Shown: in pieces, positions 50,401 to 63,579 of the stretch
Position numbering within the stretch: the stretch's first letter is position 1
Layout of the letters: the number at the start of each line of letters is the position of its first letter
Source: Lachnospiraceae bacterium
GTDB lineage: Bacteria; Bacillota; Clostridia; Lachnospirales; Lachnospiraceae
NCBI GenBank assembly: GCA_910574285.1
Contig: CAJTAL010000010.1
Coordinates: forward strand, 62,001 to 126,000
DNA length: 64,000 nt
Direction: 5' to 3'
The notes under the pieces: model-generated
Told to the model about the DNA's origin: nothing
Databases searched by the model: none
Seen by the model: the letters and a program-made list of their open reading frames with translations, nothing else
Translations under genes and position numbers: made by a program

Positions 50401-52104
50401 ATGAAGAAACCATTACCAGTGGGTGTAGATAACTTTGAGAAGATTGTAAAAGAGCATTATTACTATATAGATAAGACTATGCTTGTCAAAGAATTATTGG
50501 ATTTAAAGGGAGAGGTGAATCTGTTCACCAGACCCAGGCGTTTTGGAAAAACACTGAATTTAAGCATGCTCCGATATTTTTTTGAGGATACAGGAGACAA
50601 AGTAAAAAATGAGCAGAATAAAGAGCTCTTCCGGGGGATGAAGATTATGGAGGCCGGAGAAGAATATACAGGACAGATAGGAATGTACCCTTTGATAAAT
50701 CTGACATTAAAATCAGCCAAACAGGAAGATTTTGAAAATGCTTATTATACGATGCAGGTTGAAATAGCATCTGAGTTTGATAGACATAGAAGTGTGGTTG
50801 AAACAGGAAAAGACAAGCTTACTCAAAAAGAATATGAACAATATATGCGAATTGCAGAAGAAGAAGCGGATGAAAAACAGGTCAGAGGTTCGTTAAAATT
50901 ATTTAGCAGATGTATGTATAAAATCACAGGCAGGAATACCGTCATTCTAATTGACGAGTATGATGTGCCTTTGGAGAATGCTTATTTCCGGGGCTTTTAT
51001 GATGAGATGGTGGATTTTATCCGTTCATTATTTGAGTCCGCGCTGAAGACGAATAACTACCTGCAGTTTGCTGTCATTACCGGGTGTCTGAGGATTTCAA
51101 AGGAGAGCATATTTACCGGGCTGAATCATCTGAAAATTATATCTATACTTGATCAGAGATATAGCGAGCATTTTGGCTTCACAGAAGCGGAAGTGCGGCA
51201 GATGATGACTTATTATGGCGTAGAGAGTCGTTTCCCGATTATGAAGGAATGGTATGATGGATACGCATTTGGCGGCACAGAGGTTTATAACCCATGGAGT
51301 GTAATTAATTTTATGTATGATTTATATGCGGATGTCAATGCATTTCCGCATCCCTACTGGATTAATACCAGTTCTAATGACATCGTTAAGGAAATGATCG
51401 CCAGGGCTGACCGGGAGATGAAAGGGCAGATCGAGACACTCCTGGATGGAGGAACCCTGGATATGCAGGTACACGAGGAAGTAACCTATGGGGATATGTA
51501 TAGTAATGGGGAAAATTTGTGGAATTTTCTTTATTTTACGGGGTATCTGACAAAGGAAAGTGAATACCTTAAAGGGAAATATATATTCCTGAAGGTGCGT
51601 GTTCCTAATACAGAGGTTATGACAATCTACGAAAATACAATTACGAACTGGCTGAAAGCTATGATAAAGAAAGAGGATTTTCATGATTTGTATCGTGCAA
51701 TGGAAGAGGGGAACGCCCAGAGGATGACGGATATATTAAATGGTCAGCTTTTCCGTACTATAAGTTTTTATGACAGTGCGGAAAATTTTTATCATGGATT
51801 CCTTACCGGGATCTTAAGCCAAAGCGAGAATTATCTGGTGAAGTCTAACCGGGAGTCGGGGAACGGACGCTCTGATATTATGGTGAGAAGTCCGTCGCTG
51901 CGGGGCAGATCATTTATTCTGGAAATCAAGGTATCGGATGATATTGATGATCTGGAAGATGATGCAGAAAAAGCTCTGGGACAGATTTATGATAAAAAAT
52001 ATATGGACGAACTGCGTACAGAAGGATATAAGAAAATTGACTGCTACGGGATATCCTTTTTCCGGAAGGATTGTGAGGTTCGGTTTGGGGAAGGACAGAA
52101 GTAA
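50401..52104 (+). CDS. AAA-ATPase-like / PD-(D/E)XK nuclease protein, paralog 2
   Basis: This 567-residue paralog of the protein at 47947 has the same architecture: a P-loop in [13 protein letters not shown], Walker [18 protein letters not shown], and C-terminal [10 protein letters not shown] with EIKVSDD in place of EVKVSDS. All key residues are intact in both, so neither is obviously dead. The middle region (about 115-165) is the most divergent between them. GGAGGGAGG precedes the ATG. Coding 3' ends and the first 20 bases after the stop are again identical. The function is unknown; defence, mobile-element or regulatory roles are all open. Confidence 0.88.
   Translation: MKKPLPVGVDNFEKIVKEHYYYIDKTMLVKELLDLKGEVNLFTRPRRFGKTLNLSMLRYFFEDTGDKVKNEQNKELFRGMKIMEAGEEYTGQIGMYPLINLTLKSAKQEDFENAYYTMQVEIASEFDRHRSVVETGKDKLTQKEYEQYMRIAEEEADEKQVRGSLKLFSRCMYKITGRNTVILIDEYDVPLENAYFRGFYDEMVDFIRSLFESALKTNNYLQFAVITGCLRISKESIFTGLNHLKIISILDQRYSEHFGFTEAEVRQMMTYYGVESRFPIMKEWYDGYAFGGTEVYNPWSVINFMYDLYADVNAFPHPYWINTSSNDIVKEMIARADREMKGQIETLLDGGTLDMQVHEEVTYGDMYSNGENLWNFLYFTGYLTKESEYLKGKYIFLKVRVPNTEVMTIYENTITNWLKAMIKKEDFHDLYRAMEEGNAQRMTDILNGQLFRTISFYDSAENFYHGFLTGILSQSENYLVKSNRESGNGRSDIMVRSPSLRGRSFILEIKVSDDIDDLEDDAEKALGQIYDKKYMDELRTEGYKKIDCYGISFFRKDCEVRFGEGQK
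51664..51908 (+). repeat. 245-bp identical tract, copy 2
   Basis: Second copy of the tract at 49204-49448, at the same codon positions in paralog 2 and offset by exactly 2460 bp. The sharp ends of the identity fit gene conversion. Confidence 0.9.
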
Positions 52105-52220
52105 AGAATTTCTGATCGCGAAGTGGTTGATGCGAGACAGCAAGTCAAAGAATACCTTACAAGTCGGAAGAGAAATCCGTAAAAAGTAAATAGAAATTAT
52201 CTGAGGGAGGTATCAGTAAT

Positions 52221-53246
52221 ATGAATGAGACATTTTTGGAGAATATTTTAAACGAGATATCTGTATCCGGCTGCGAGGAGCCGGTGCAGGAGGTTGTGAA
52301 AACATATATGAAAGATTATGCAGACGAGATACGCGAGGACGAGATTGGAGATGTGGTCTGTGTATTGAATCCGGAGAGCAGTACAAGAATCATGCTGTCC
52401 GCACATGCAGACGAGATCGGCGCAGTGATTTCCAATGTGGCAGAAAACGGGCGGCTTCAGGTTGTAAGCCGCGGAGGGATCATCCCCTTTACATATCCGG
52501 GACAGCAGATCAAGATACGCGGGAAGAAGGGGATCGTCTACGGAGTTGTAGAAGCAAGACGGGAAACCTTTGACAACAAGGAACTGAAAGCGAAGGATTT
52601 TCTGGTGGATATCGGTGCAAGGACGAAGGAAGAGGCGCTTTCGCAGATAGCTCTTGGAGATGCGGTGGTACTGGATACTCATATACGCAGGATGATGAAC
52701 GGAAGACTGACTGCCCGGGCGCTGGATGACAGGCTGGGCGTGTTCATCATTATGGAGGCGCTCAGGAGGGCGAAGGAGAAGGGGTGCAAAGCCGGTGTAT
52801 ACGCGGCGTCTACGGTAGGTGAAGAAACAACGAAAAACGGAGCTTATTGGTGCAGTTCACGAATCAGACCCGATCTGGCGGTCGTTGTGGATGTCACCTA
52901 TTGCAGCGATTACGGTGATAAGGAGACGGCGGAAGCGGGAACGGTGACCCTTGGAGGCGGACCGGTTCTGTGCAGCAGTCCGACTGTAGTAAAGAAGCTG
53001 AATGACCAGATGGAAGCATGTGCGGGAGATCTGCAGATACCCCTTCAGAGAGAGACGGAAAGCGGTCTTACCCTCACAGACGGTGACCGGATACATTTTA
53101 CCGGCGAAGGCGTGCCCCTGGTGCTGGTATCGATTCCGCTCCGGTACATGCACACGCCGGCTGAGACGGCGGATTTGAAAGATGTGGAAGGGTGTATAGA
53201 GGTAATAGCAGAATTTCTGTGCCGGCAGACGGTCTGCCGGAATTAA
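52221..53246 (+). CDS. M42 family metallopeptidase
   Basis: This 341-residue co-catalytic metallo-aminopeptidase (tetrahedral M42 family) has LSAHADEIGAVI with the first metal ligands, ARALDDRLGVFIIMEAL, the catalytic glutamates in TVGEETTKNGAYW, and VVDVTYCSDYG. It degrades peptides in the cytoplasm. GGGAGG precedes the ATG. It overlaps the convergent DUF624 gene by 4 bases and is unrelated to its neighbours. Confidence 0.92.
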   Translation: MNETFLENILNEISVSGCEEPVQEVVKTYMKDYADEIREDEIGDVVCVLNPESSTRIMLSAHADEIGAVISNVAENGRLQVVSRGGIIPFTYPGQQIKIRGKKGIVYGVVEARRETFDNKELKAKDFLVDIGARTKEEALSQIALGDAVVLDTHIRRMMNGRLTARALDDRLGVFIIMEALRRAKEKGCKAGVYAASTVGEETTKNGAYWCSSRIRPDLAVVVDVTYCSDYGDKETAEAGTVTLGGGPVLCSSPTVVKKLNDQMEACAGDLQIPLQRETESGLTLTDGDRIHFTGEGVPLVLVSIPLRYMHTPAETADLKDVEGCIEVIAEFLCRQTVCRN

Positions 53247-53845
53247 ACCTCATCCATTACCGCCCTCAGGATGATCGACTCCACATAGGTGAATCCTGCC
53301 GCTCCGATCAGGAGTGTGAAGATCAGTACAAATATCAGCGTCTGGACTGAGAACAGACATAGCAGCACCGATATATTCATTGCGGTAAGGAGCAGAAACA
53401 ACCCTGGTTTTCCTGCGATGATACGCGGAATCTGCCGTGCTGCTTCTGTATGTGTGAATTGAAACCGCGCAAGGAGCGGGAAATAATACAGGGCGTACAC
53501 GCCAAGCAGGATCAGAAATATCAGTGAGAAGACTCCTGTGACAAGAAACAGGGGGCTGACACTTTGAAGCGCCAGGATGACATTGAAGGAAAATAATGTC
53601 CCTGTCACGGCGAACAGAAGGAAGGATATGGCTGCCGGTATCAGATTCTGCCGGAATGCGTGGAAATATTCTTTGATGATATAAGATTCTTCGTTCCTGA
53701 CCAGCTTCAGGTTTACGGCAAAAAGTGCCGTCAGTGAGGCGCCGATGGTTACGAGAGGAAGCGAGGTGAGAACAAAGAGAAGGTTTAAGAGCAGCAGTTC
53801 GAAAATTCTTGAAAGCATATCTATGATTTTTGGTTCATGATTCAT
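53243..53845 (-). CDS. DUF624 (YesL-like) membrane protein
   Basis: This 200-residue protein has about five hydrophobic segments and the family start MNHEPKIIDMLSRIFELLLLNLLFVLTSLP followed by GASLTALFAVNLKL. It is a paralog of the protein at 4479-5141. It is divergent from the GH2 locus, again as neighbour of a sugar importer. The function is unproven. Confidence 0.82.
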   Translation of the reverse strand: MNHEPKIIDMLSRIFELLLLNLLFVLTSLPLVTIGASLTALFAVNLKLVRNEESYIIKEYFHAFRQNLIPAAISFLLFAVTGTLFSFNVILALQSVSPLFLVTGVFSLIFLILLGVYALYYFPLLARFQFTHTEAARQIPRIIAGKPGLFLLLTAMNISVLLCLFSVQTLIFVLIFTLLIGAAGFTYVESIILRAVMDEV

Positions 53846-54029
53846 GAAAAATTCCCTCCCAATACTTTATGGTATTTTATTAGATAAAATTTTACCAAAT
53901 TTTATTATCCATATTTCTATTTTGCCAGATTTAATCTATGGAATCAAATAAAAAATAATTGGTGATATTGCATAAAAAATGTGGGTGTAAAATTGGAAAA
54001 ATCGACGATTTACAATACGATTAGAAAAA

Positions 54030-54056
54030 TTTACTAGTAAAACATTGATGTATAAT
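54030..54056 (+). promoter_or_regulatory. Palindrome and -10 box upstream of the GH2 gene
   Basis: TTTACTAGTAAA (54030-54041) is a perfect 12-bp palindrome. TATAAT (54051-54056) follows 9 bases later with no good -35 hexamer, so the palindrome lies in the promoter. AGTAAAA recurs at 54036, 54058 and 54087. It is a candidate operator for the LacI protein at 59302 or for an AraC-type activator. The gap 53846-54124 is otherwise AT-rich and without genes. Confidence 0.45.
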
Positions 54057-54103
54057 TAGTAAAATGATGTGATAAAGCACGTAAACAGTAAAATAACGAA
54101 TGA

Positions 54104-57155
<3,052 letters not shown>

Positions 57156-57157
57156 TC

Positions 57158-57979
57158 ATGAAAGCATTTGGAAAAATATTTGGATATATTGTACTTATCA
57201 TAGCAGCCTTCCTGTCGCTATTCCCGTTCTATTTTATGTTCGTATCGGGAACGAACACCAATAACCAGATTCTGGCGGTGCCGCCGAAGCTCTCGATCGG
57301 CAGCGAGCTGGCAGCGAATTTTGAGATCCTTGTGGATAAGGTAGATCTGCTGACAAGTATCTGGAACACGTTGTTTGTGTCTGTGGTATATACGGTTCTG
57401 GCGCTGCTGATATTCTCGGCGGCAGGCTATGCACTGGCAAAATTTGATTTCAAGGGCAAAGGCATTATCTTTACCTTTGTTATGGGTTCCATGATGATCC
57501 CGTCGCTGGTAATGTATGTTCCTCTGTTCGAGATGATGATCGAAATCGATATGACGGACAGCCATTGGGCGGTTATTCTGCCGATGCTTGCCAATGCTTT
57601 CGGAATCTTCCTGATGCGCCAGAATATGCTCAATTTCCCGACGGCTTTGCTGGAAGCGGGAAGAATAGACGGAGTCGGCGAGATCAGCCTGTTCTTCAGG
57701 ATTGTTCTGCCGAACATCAAGCCGGCCCTCGGCGCACTGGTCATCTATATGTTTACCAGTATGTGGAATAACTTTATGTGGCCGTTGATTATCCTTGGAA
57801 GCGAGGAGAAATATACACTTCCGATTTCCCTGGCAATGCTGGACGGAAATCCGACGAATAAGAACTATGCTGTGATCTTACTTGCAACAGCCGTAGCGAC
57901 ACTGCCGATCCTGGTTATTTTCCTGGTATTCCAGAAACAATTCGTGGCAGGCGTTATGGGCGGTGCAGTGAAGGAGTAG
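57158..57979 (+). CDS. Carbohydrate ABC transporter permease (MalG/UgpE type)
   Basis: This 273-residue permease carries its EAA-type loop as EAGRIDGVGEISLFF near residue 167 and ends VFQKQFVAGVMGGAVKE. It is the partner of the permease encoded 2 bases upstream. It is intact even though its binding-protein gene downstream is truncated. Confidence 0.92.
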   Translation: MKAFGKIFGYIVLIIAAFLSLFPFYFMFVSGTNTNNQILAVPPKLSIGSELAANFEILVDKVDLLTSIWNTLFVSVVYTVLALLIFSAAGYALAKFDFKGKGIIFTFVMGSMMIPSLVMYVPLFEMMIEIDMTDSHWAVILPMLANAFGIFLMRQNMLNFPTALLEAGRIDGVGEISLFFRIVLPNIKPALGALVIYMFTSMWNNFMWPLIILGSEEKYTLPISLAMLDGNPTNKNYAVILLATAVATLPILVIFLVFQKQFVAGVMGGAVKE

Positions 57980-58070
57980 GAAGGTAATGGGGAGGATTTT
58001 GCCATGCCTTCCGGCGAATTGCCGCCGGACAGATGTGCGGGGGCGTTACAATAAAAAGGAGGAAAAAATA

Positions 58071-58661
58071 ATGATGAGAAGAAACATGAAACGAATGATG
58101 GCGGCGGCACTTGCAGACGTTATGACGGCGTCGCTTGCACTCACCGGATGCGGCGGAAAGGATAAGAAGTCAGACAGCGGCGAGAAGGTGATTACGGTGT
58201 GGTCATGGGACGTTGCCCTGATGCAGCTTCAGGCGGCGGCAGAGGAATATCAGAAGGATCATCCGGACATAAAGTTCGAGTTTGAGGAGATGGGAACCGA
58301 TCAGATCTACAAGAAGTTGTCTACCTCCCTTGCGACCGGCAATGGTATCGCGGATATTATCTCTGTGGAAGGAGAGGTCCTTGTGGGTTATGCGGACAAA
58401 TTCCCGGAGGGATTCCTGGATGTGAGCGACGTGGTGGAGACGGATGATTTCCTTCCTTCCAAGATATCAGAGGTATCTTATAAGGACAAGATCCATGCAT
58501 TTCCATGGGATGCAGGCCCGGAAGGGCTGTTCTACCGGACAGATTATTTTGAACAGGACGATCTCCAGGGAGGAGGTCCGCTGCGGCTTCTGGCTTGGGG
58601 CGGCGCTTTTTGGAGGATTTGCGCTTCAGATCATTGCACTTCAATATACAACGCCTTCTAA
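58071..58661 (+). pseudogene. 5' part of a sugar-binding lipoprotein gene, truncated by fusion
   Basis: The start is a normal solute-binding lipoprotein: AAAGGAGG before the ATG, signal peptide MMRRNMKRMMAAALADVMTAS, lipobox LTGC. The mature part (VITVWSWDVALMQLQAAAEEY, FPWDAGPEGLFYRTDYFEQ) reaches about residue 163. The reading frame then enters the EamA transporter gene out of frame and stops at 58661. Roughly the last 260 of about 430 residues are absent. It cannot form a complete binding protein, so the importer at 56286-57979 lacks a functional partner here. Confidence 0.85.
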
Positions 58662-59244
58662 GAATGCGTTTCTGACGGCGACGAATGTGGTATTTGTACC
58701 GTTTATCGCACTGGTGATATACAGGAAGAAGATAGAAGTCAGAAGCCTGATCGGCGCCGGGATGGCGCTCGTCGGCGCGGGAGTGCTCTCGCTGAAGAAT
58801 GATTTTTCGATCGGGCTTGGCGACGGACTGACGCTTTTGTGCGCGGTGTGCTTCGCGTTTCAGATATTTCTGACAGGAGAATACGTGGGGAGGATACGCC
58901 CTGCAGTGCTTAACTTTCTGCAGATGACGACGGCGTGTGTGCTGTCGGCGGCGGGGCTTCTGCTTGCCGGGGATTTTACGTTTGCCCCGTCTGCGAGAAG
59001 CTTTCTGGCGGTGCTGTATCTGGGTGTGGTGAGTACGACGATCACCTATCTTCTGCAGACGGTATCGCAGAAGTATGTGGATGAGACGAAATCAGCGATC
59101 ATCTTGTCCATGGAAGCGGTATTCGGGACATTCTTTTCCGTGGTGCTGCTCCATGAGAGTGTGACGATACGCATGATCGCGGGCTCGGCGCTGATACTGG
59201 CGGCGGTGCTTGTCTCGGAGATATCATTTAAGATGCAGTCATGA
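58555..59244 (+). pseudogene. 3' part of an EamA/DMT family transporter gene
   Basis: About 225 residues of an EamA (drug/metabolite transporter) protein are present, starting near EEVRCGFWLGAALFGGF. LQYTTPSKNAFLTATNVVFVPF and the second EamA repeat (LTLLCAVCFAFQIFLTGEYVG, ILSMEAVFGTFFSVVLLHE) follow. The first two helices (roughly 65 residues), the start codon and the ribosome site are missing. The coding sequence is joined directly to the binding-protein gene in a different frame. Everything downstream is intact. EamA proteins export amino acids or metabolites; this one is probably not made. Confidence 0.85.
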
Positions 59245-59283
59245 AAGTTCTGTTAATTACGCAATATTGTATAAGGAAATTAA

Positions 59284-60318
<1,035 letters not shown>

Positions 60319-60432
60319 GATTATTGTAAACAAGTTATTATGAACGATTACAGGACGGACGAGAGGTAACTGTTAAGAAATTGTGTATATATTTTCATGA
60401 AAATATGAGATAAGAATTGGTATGTTTTCTAC

Positions 60433-60461
60433 TTGAATCTAAAAGTGAATTTGATTATAAT
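60433..60461 (+). promoter_or_regulatory. Promoter of the CitMHS-like transporter gene
   Basis: TTGAAT (60433-60438), a 17-bp spacer and TATAAT (60456-60461), about 87 bases before the start. No terminator was seen after the LacI gene in 60319-60432. Confidence 0.65.
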
Positions 60462-60547
60462 GTGTTGACAAGATAAATTGATAAAATTTTCACAAAGCAA
60501 TTTTAAAAGAGTGAAAGTGTTACGGTGAGGAAAAGGGGGAAAAAAAT

Positions 60548-61894
60548 ATGTCAACACCACTATGGCTCTGTATTCCGTTTGCAGGGCTTTTATTCTGCAT
60601 TGCGGTACTTCCGCTGGTAAAAGGCGAGTGGTGGGAAGCGCACCAGCCGTTGGTCGTTGCAGGCTGGTCGGTTCTTTTTATCTTGCCTTTTGGTTTCTTG
60701 TTCGGAGCCGGGGCGGCGTTAGAGACTGTGCTGGAATGTCTGGTCAATGATTATCTGACGTTTATCGTATTACTGTTCGGGCTATTCTGCGTAGCAGGAA
60801 ATATCACGATGGAGGGAGATCTGGCAGGTTCTCCCCGGGTAAATATCATCCTGCTTACGATCGGTACGTTGTTGTCAAGCTGGATCGGGACTACGGGGGC
60901 AAGTATGCTGATGGTCCGTCCGGTCATCAAGATGAACGCATGGCGCCGGAACCGTTCTCATATTTTAGTGTTTTTCATCTTCTTGGTTTCCAATATCGGG
61001 GGATGTCTGACGCCGATCGGAGATCCGCCGCTTCTGATGGGATTCTCCAGAGGGGTTCCGTTTTTCTGGAGCCTGCATCTGTTTCCGATTATGCTGTTTA
61101 ACATGGCTGTGCTTCTGACGATATTCTATTTTATAGACAGGAAGAGATATTGCCGGGATATGGCAAGAGGGCGCAAGCCGGATATCAGCAAGCCGGGAAC
61201 CAAGATTCAGATCCGCGGGCTTCATAATCTGATTTTTCTGGTTATGATCGTATCTGCGGTGGTTCTAAGCGGGATACTGCCGGATCAGCCGATCTTCCAG
61301 GACGCGGAAGGGCATGTGCGGGGAATCCACATCTTCGGGGAAGTGGTCTTAAGTTTTCCGGCGGTTATCGAGATTGCGGTTATACTGCTTGCGGCCTTTC
61401 TTTCTTTTAAGACGACGGCCCCGGTGATCCGTAAGAAGAACCATTTTACATGGGGAGCGATACAGGAGGTCGGGATCTTGTTTATCGGTATATTCATTAC
61501 CATGCAGCCGGCGCTGGCGATCCTTAAGGGTATGGGAGCCGACCTGGGAATTACGGAGCCCTATCAGATGTTCTGGACTACCGGAATGCTTTCAAGCTTT
61601 CTTGACAATACGCCGACCTATCTGGTATTCCTGACGACGTCCGGTGCGATCGGTTATGCCGACGGACTTGTTACGACCCTTGGGATGGTTCCTGTTAAGA
61701 TACTGACGGCGATTTCCTGCGGGGCGGTGTTCATGGGAGCGAATACTTACATTGGAAATGCGCCGAATTTCATGGTAAAGGCGATCGCGGATGAGAACGG
61801 TATTCATATGCCGTCGTTTTTCCGTTACATAGGGTGGTCGCTGATGGTTCTGATTCCGGTATTTCTGCTGGATACGTTATTATTTTTCAGGTAA
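60548..61894 (+). CDS. Sodium:proton antiporter / CitMHS-like transporter
   Basis: This 448-residue membrane protein has about 11-12 helices. It contains SSWIGTTGASMLMVRPVIK and NIGGCLTPIGDPPLLMGF, the paired reentrant motifs of the ion transporter superfamily (NhaD/CitMHS_2 type). A second copy pattern is LDNTPTYLVFLTTS with NTYIGNAPNFMVKAI. It exchanges Na+ for H+ or carries a carboxylate; sequence alone does not decide. It lies 15 bases before the cytidylate-kinase-like gene and is probably co-transcribed with it. Confidence 0.88.
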   Translation: MSTPLWLCIPFAGLLFCIAVLPLVKGEWWEAHQPLVVAGWSVLFILPFGFLFGAGAALETVLECLVNDYLTFIVLLFGLFCVAGNITMEGDLAGSPRVNIILLTIGTLLSSWIGTTGASMLMVRPVIKMNAWRRNRSHILVFFIFLVSNIGGCLTPIGDPPLLMGFSRGVPFFWSLHLFPIMLFNMAVLLTIFYFIDRKRYCRDMARGRKPDISKPGTKIQIRGLHNLIFLVMIVSAVVLSGILPDQPIFQDAEGHVRGIHIFGEVVLSFPAVIEIAVILLAAFLSFKTTAPVIRKKNHFTWGAIQEVGILFIGIFITMQPALAILKGMGADLGITEPYQMFWTTGMLSSFLDNTPTYLVFLTTSGAIGYADGLVTTLGMVPVKILTAISCGAVFMGANTYIGNAPNFMVKAIADENGIHMPSFFRYIGWSLMVLIPVFLLDTLLFFR

Positions 61895-61909
61895 GGAGGG
61901 GCTTTTGAG

Positions 61910-62944
61910 ATGGCAAATGAAGAGAAGAATTTGAGAGAGCTTGCCGGACGGATCTATGATCTGGATGAAGAGGTTTACAGAGAGCTGGGCTCCTCTTTGG
62001 GACGTGTTTTCAATGGAAAGAGAGAGGATTGCATCGAAGAGACTGTAAGGATGATGCATGAGCGGAATCAGGCTCATATCCTGCGAAACGAACTGGCTTT
62101 GATCAGCAATATGGCGCGTACCATCACGGAGCATGAAAGCAGACATCGAATCATGGTAAAGTATGACGAGATCCTGAAGGAAGTGACAGAACTTCCCACT
62201 AGCTTTATTAAGGGAGATATCCTGGATCAGAGGATGGCGCAGCTAAACGCGTTGAACCTGCAGTCCCGTTTCGGGGAGAAGGATCATCTGATCATCTGTA
62301 TCGGGCGGACCTACGGCTGCGGCGGCAGTGAGATCGGGTTCACGCTGGCCGATACGCTGAAGATCAATTATTATGATGTGGAGATTTTTGACGAGGTATT
62401 GAAGCGTCTGGAGGCGGAGAAAACTTCCGTGCGCGACAAGGGCGGCTACCCTTATAAGAAAGGGGCGGCGGACAACCGGCGGCATGTAGACGAGATTTCT
62501 GCGTTTGCGCCTGCGCCGAAGTCAACGCTCAAGGAGAAGTTCCGGGAGTTCAACAGATATCATGGTCTGCCGAAGAAGGATGCCGTGTTCTTCAATCAGA
62601 GTGATCTGCTGTGTGATATGGCGAAGAAGGAGGATTTCGTGGTGATGGGACGGTGCGCAGACGCGATCCTTACCAATAACCGGATTCCGCATATCAGTAT
62701 CTTTATTACGGCGCCGTTGGAGCAGCGGGTCCACCGGGTCATGGAGGTGCGCGGCGTGGAGAATGAGAAGAAAGCGCAGCGGCTTCTGACGAGGCTTGAT
62801 AAGGCGCACATCAAGTATTATAAATATTATACCGGGCGTAACTGGGGGAAGGCAAGAAACTATGATCTCTGTATCAACAGCGCGAGTTATGGAATACAGG
62901 GGTCGGTGGAGCTGATTATGAGGATGATCAGCAGAGAGAATTAA
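61910..62944 (+). CDS. Cytidylate kinase-like family protein
   Basis: This 344-residue protein has an N-terminal helical extension of about 120 residues (LRELAGRIYDLDEEVYRELGS, NELALISNMARTI). A cytidylate-kinase-like P-loop domain follows: ICIGRTYGCGGSEIGFTLAD, FVVMGRCADAIL and IFITAPLEQRVHRVME. The P-loop departs from a classic GxxGxGKS. The true substrate of this family is not established. The N-terminal extension distinguishes it from Cmk. AGGAGGGG precedes the ATG. Confidence 0.82.
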   Translation: MANEEKNLRELAGRIYDLDEEVYRELGSSLGRVFNGKREDCIEETVRMMHERNQAHILRNELALISNMARTITEHESRHRIMVKYDEILKEVTELPTSFIKGDILDQRMAQLNALNLQSRFGEKDHLIICIGRTYGCGGSEIGFTLADTLKINYYDVEIFDEVLKRLEAEKTSVRDKGGYPYKKGAADNRRHVDEISAFAPAPKSTLKEKFREFNRYHGLPKKDAVFFNQSDLLCDMAKKEDFVVMGRCADAILTNNRIPHISIFITAPLEQRVHRVMEVRGVENEKKAQRLLTRLDKAHIKYYKYYTGRNWGKARNYDLCINSASYGIQGSVELIMRMISREN

Positions 62945-62949
62945 AGTAC

Positions 62950-62978
62950 TTGACATTTTTTTCAGGAGAGTGTAGACT
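62950..62978 (+). promoter_or_regulatory. Promoter of the TPP riboswitch transcript
   Basis: TTGACA (62950-62955, perfect), a 17-bp spacer and TAGACT (62973-62978). It starts the leader about 50 bases before the riboswitch. Confidence 0.7.
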
Positions 62979-63029
62979 GGGGCATGTACAGAGAAATGTG
63001 CTGTACGAAAGCCGTGAAAACTGAATGAT

Positions 63030-63125
63030 GAAGAGAGGGGCTGGCGGCAAGCCGGCTGAGATAAAGAATAGAGAGCTTCTTTGACTCTTATACCTGATCT
63101 GGATAATGCCAGCGTAGGAACTTAC
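63030..63125 (+). promoter_or_regulatory. TPP (thiamine pyrophosphate) riboswitch
   Basis: The THI-box core is present. GCCGGCTGAGAT matches the CUGAGA pyrimidine-sensing arm, and ACCTGATCTGGATAATGCC followed by AGCGTAGGAA is the pyrophosphate-sensing arm. The arms are joined by a variable stem around AGAGAGCTTCTTTGACTCT. It lies in the leader of the thiamine-binding protein gene and is followed by a terminator, so binding of thiamine pyrophosphate should switch off transport genes by premature termination. Confidence 0.92.
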
Positions 63126-63156
63126 AGAAGTATTGTGTTTTGTACACAGTGGAATA

Positions 63157-63188
63157 AAAAGCCCTGCCGGTGTTTCGGCAGGGTTTTT
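63157..63188 (+). terminator. Terminator of the TPP riboswitch
   Basis: CCCTGCCG (63162-63169) pairs with CGGCAGGG (63176-63183), extended by A/T pairs and a T-run. It lies 30 bases after the aptamer and about 95 before the gene, the position of a regulatory terminator. Confidence 0.85.
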
Positions 63189-63282
63189 ATGATATAGGGA
63201 ACTATGTATTGATATGTAGAGCTTTCAAAGATACAGGGATCAGTTTTCTCAAAAAATAATTTTATAACAGGAGGAAAGAAAG

Positions 63283-63579
63283 ATGAATGCAAGTGTAGCT
63301 ATTCAGTCACTGCCGGAGGCAGCAAACGACGAGGAATTGATCAGGATCGTGGATGAGGTGATCGACTATATCAAAAGTACAGGTCTGAATTATTATGTGG
63401 GCCCTTTTGAGACGGCGATTGAAGGTGATTATGATGAATTGATGGATATTGTAAAGGAATGTCAGCACATCGCCGTCAGGGCGGGAGCGCCCTCGGTCGC
63501 GGCTTATATCAAGGTTACCTACAGACCGGAAGGAGACGTGCTGACCATTGAAAAGAAAGTTACGAAACATCACCAGTAG
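63283..63579 (+). CDS. Thiamine-binding protein, MTH1187/YkoF-like family
   Basis: This 98-residue protein of the MTH1187 (DUF77) fold has SVAIQSLPEAANDEELIRIVD, GLNYYVGPFETAIEGDYDEL and VAAYIKVTYRPEGDVL. Such proteins bind thiamine or its pyrimidine precursor HMP in the cytoplasm and sit next to HMP/thiamine importers. AGGAGG precedes the ATG. The riboswitch upstream supports the assignment. It overlaps the permease gene by 32 bases. Confidence 0.9.
   Translation: MNASVAIQSLPEAANDEELIRIVDEVIDYIKSTGLNYYVGPFETAIEGDYDELMDIVKECQHIAVRAGAPSVAAYIKVTYRPEGDVLTIEKKVTKHHQ

Noticed and set aside
47886-52104. The AAA/nuclease pair as an insertion sequence or transposon
   Set aside because: No transposase motif, terminal inverted repeats or target duplication was found. 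The shared sequence is fully explained by paralogous genes and their promoters.
58444-59244. A full-length EamA transporter starting at the ATG at 58444
   Set aside because: Its first 40 codons are the binding-protein gene read out of frame and carry no membrane helix. The real EamA similarity starts only after the joint.
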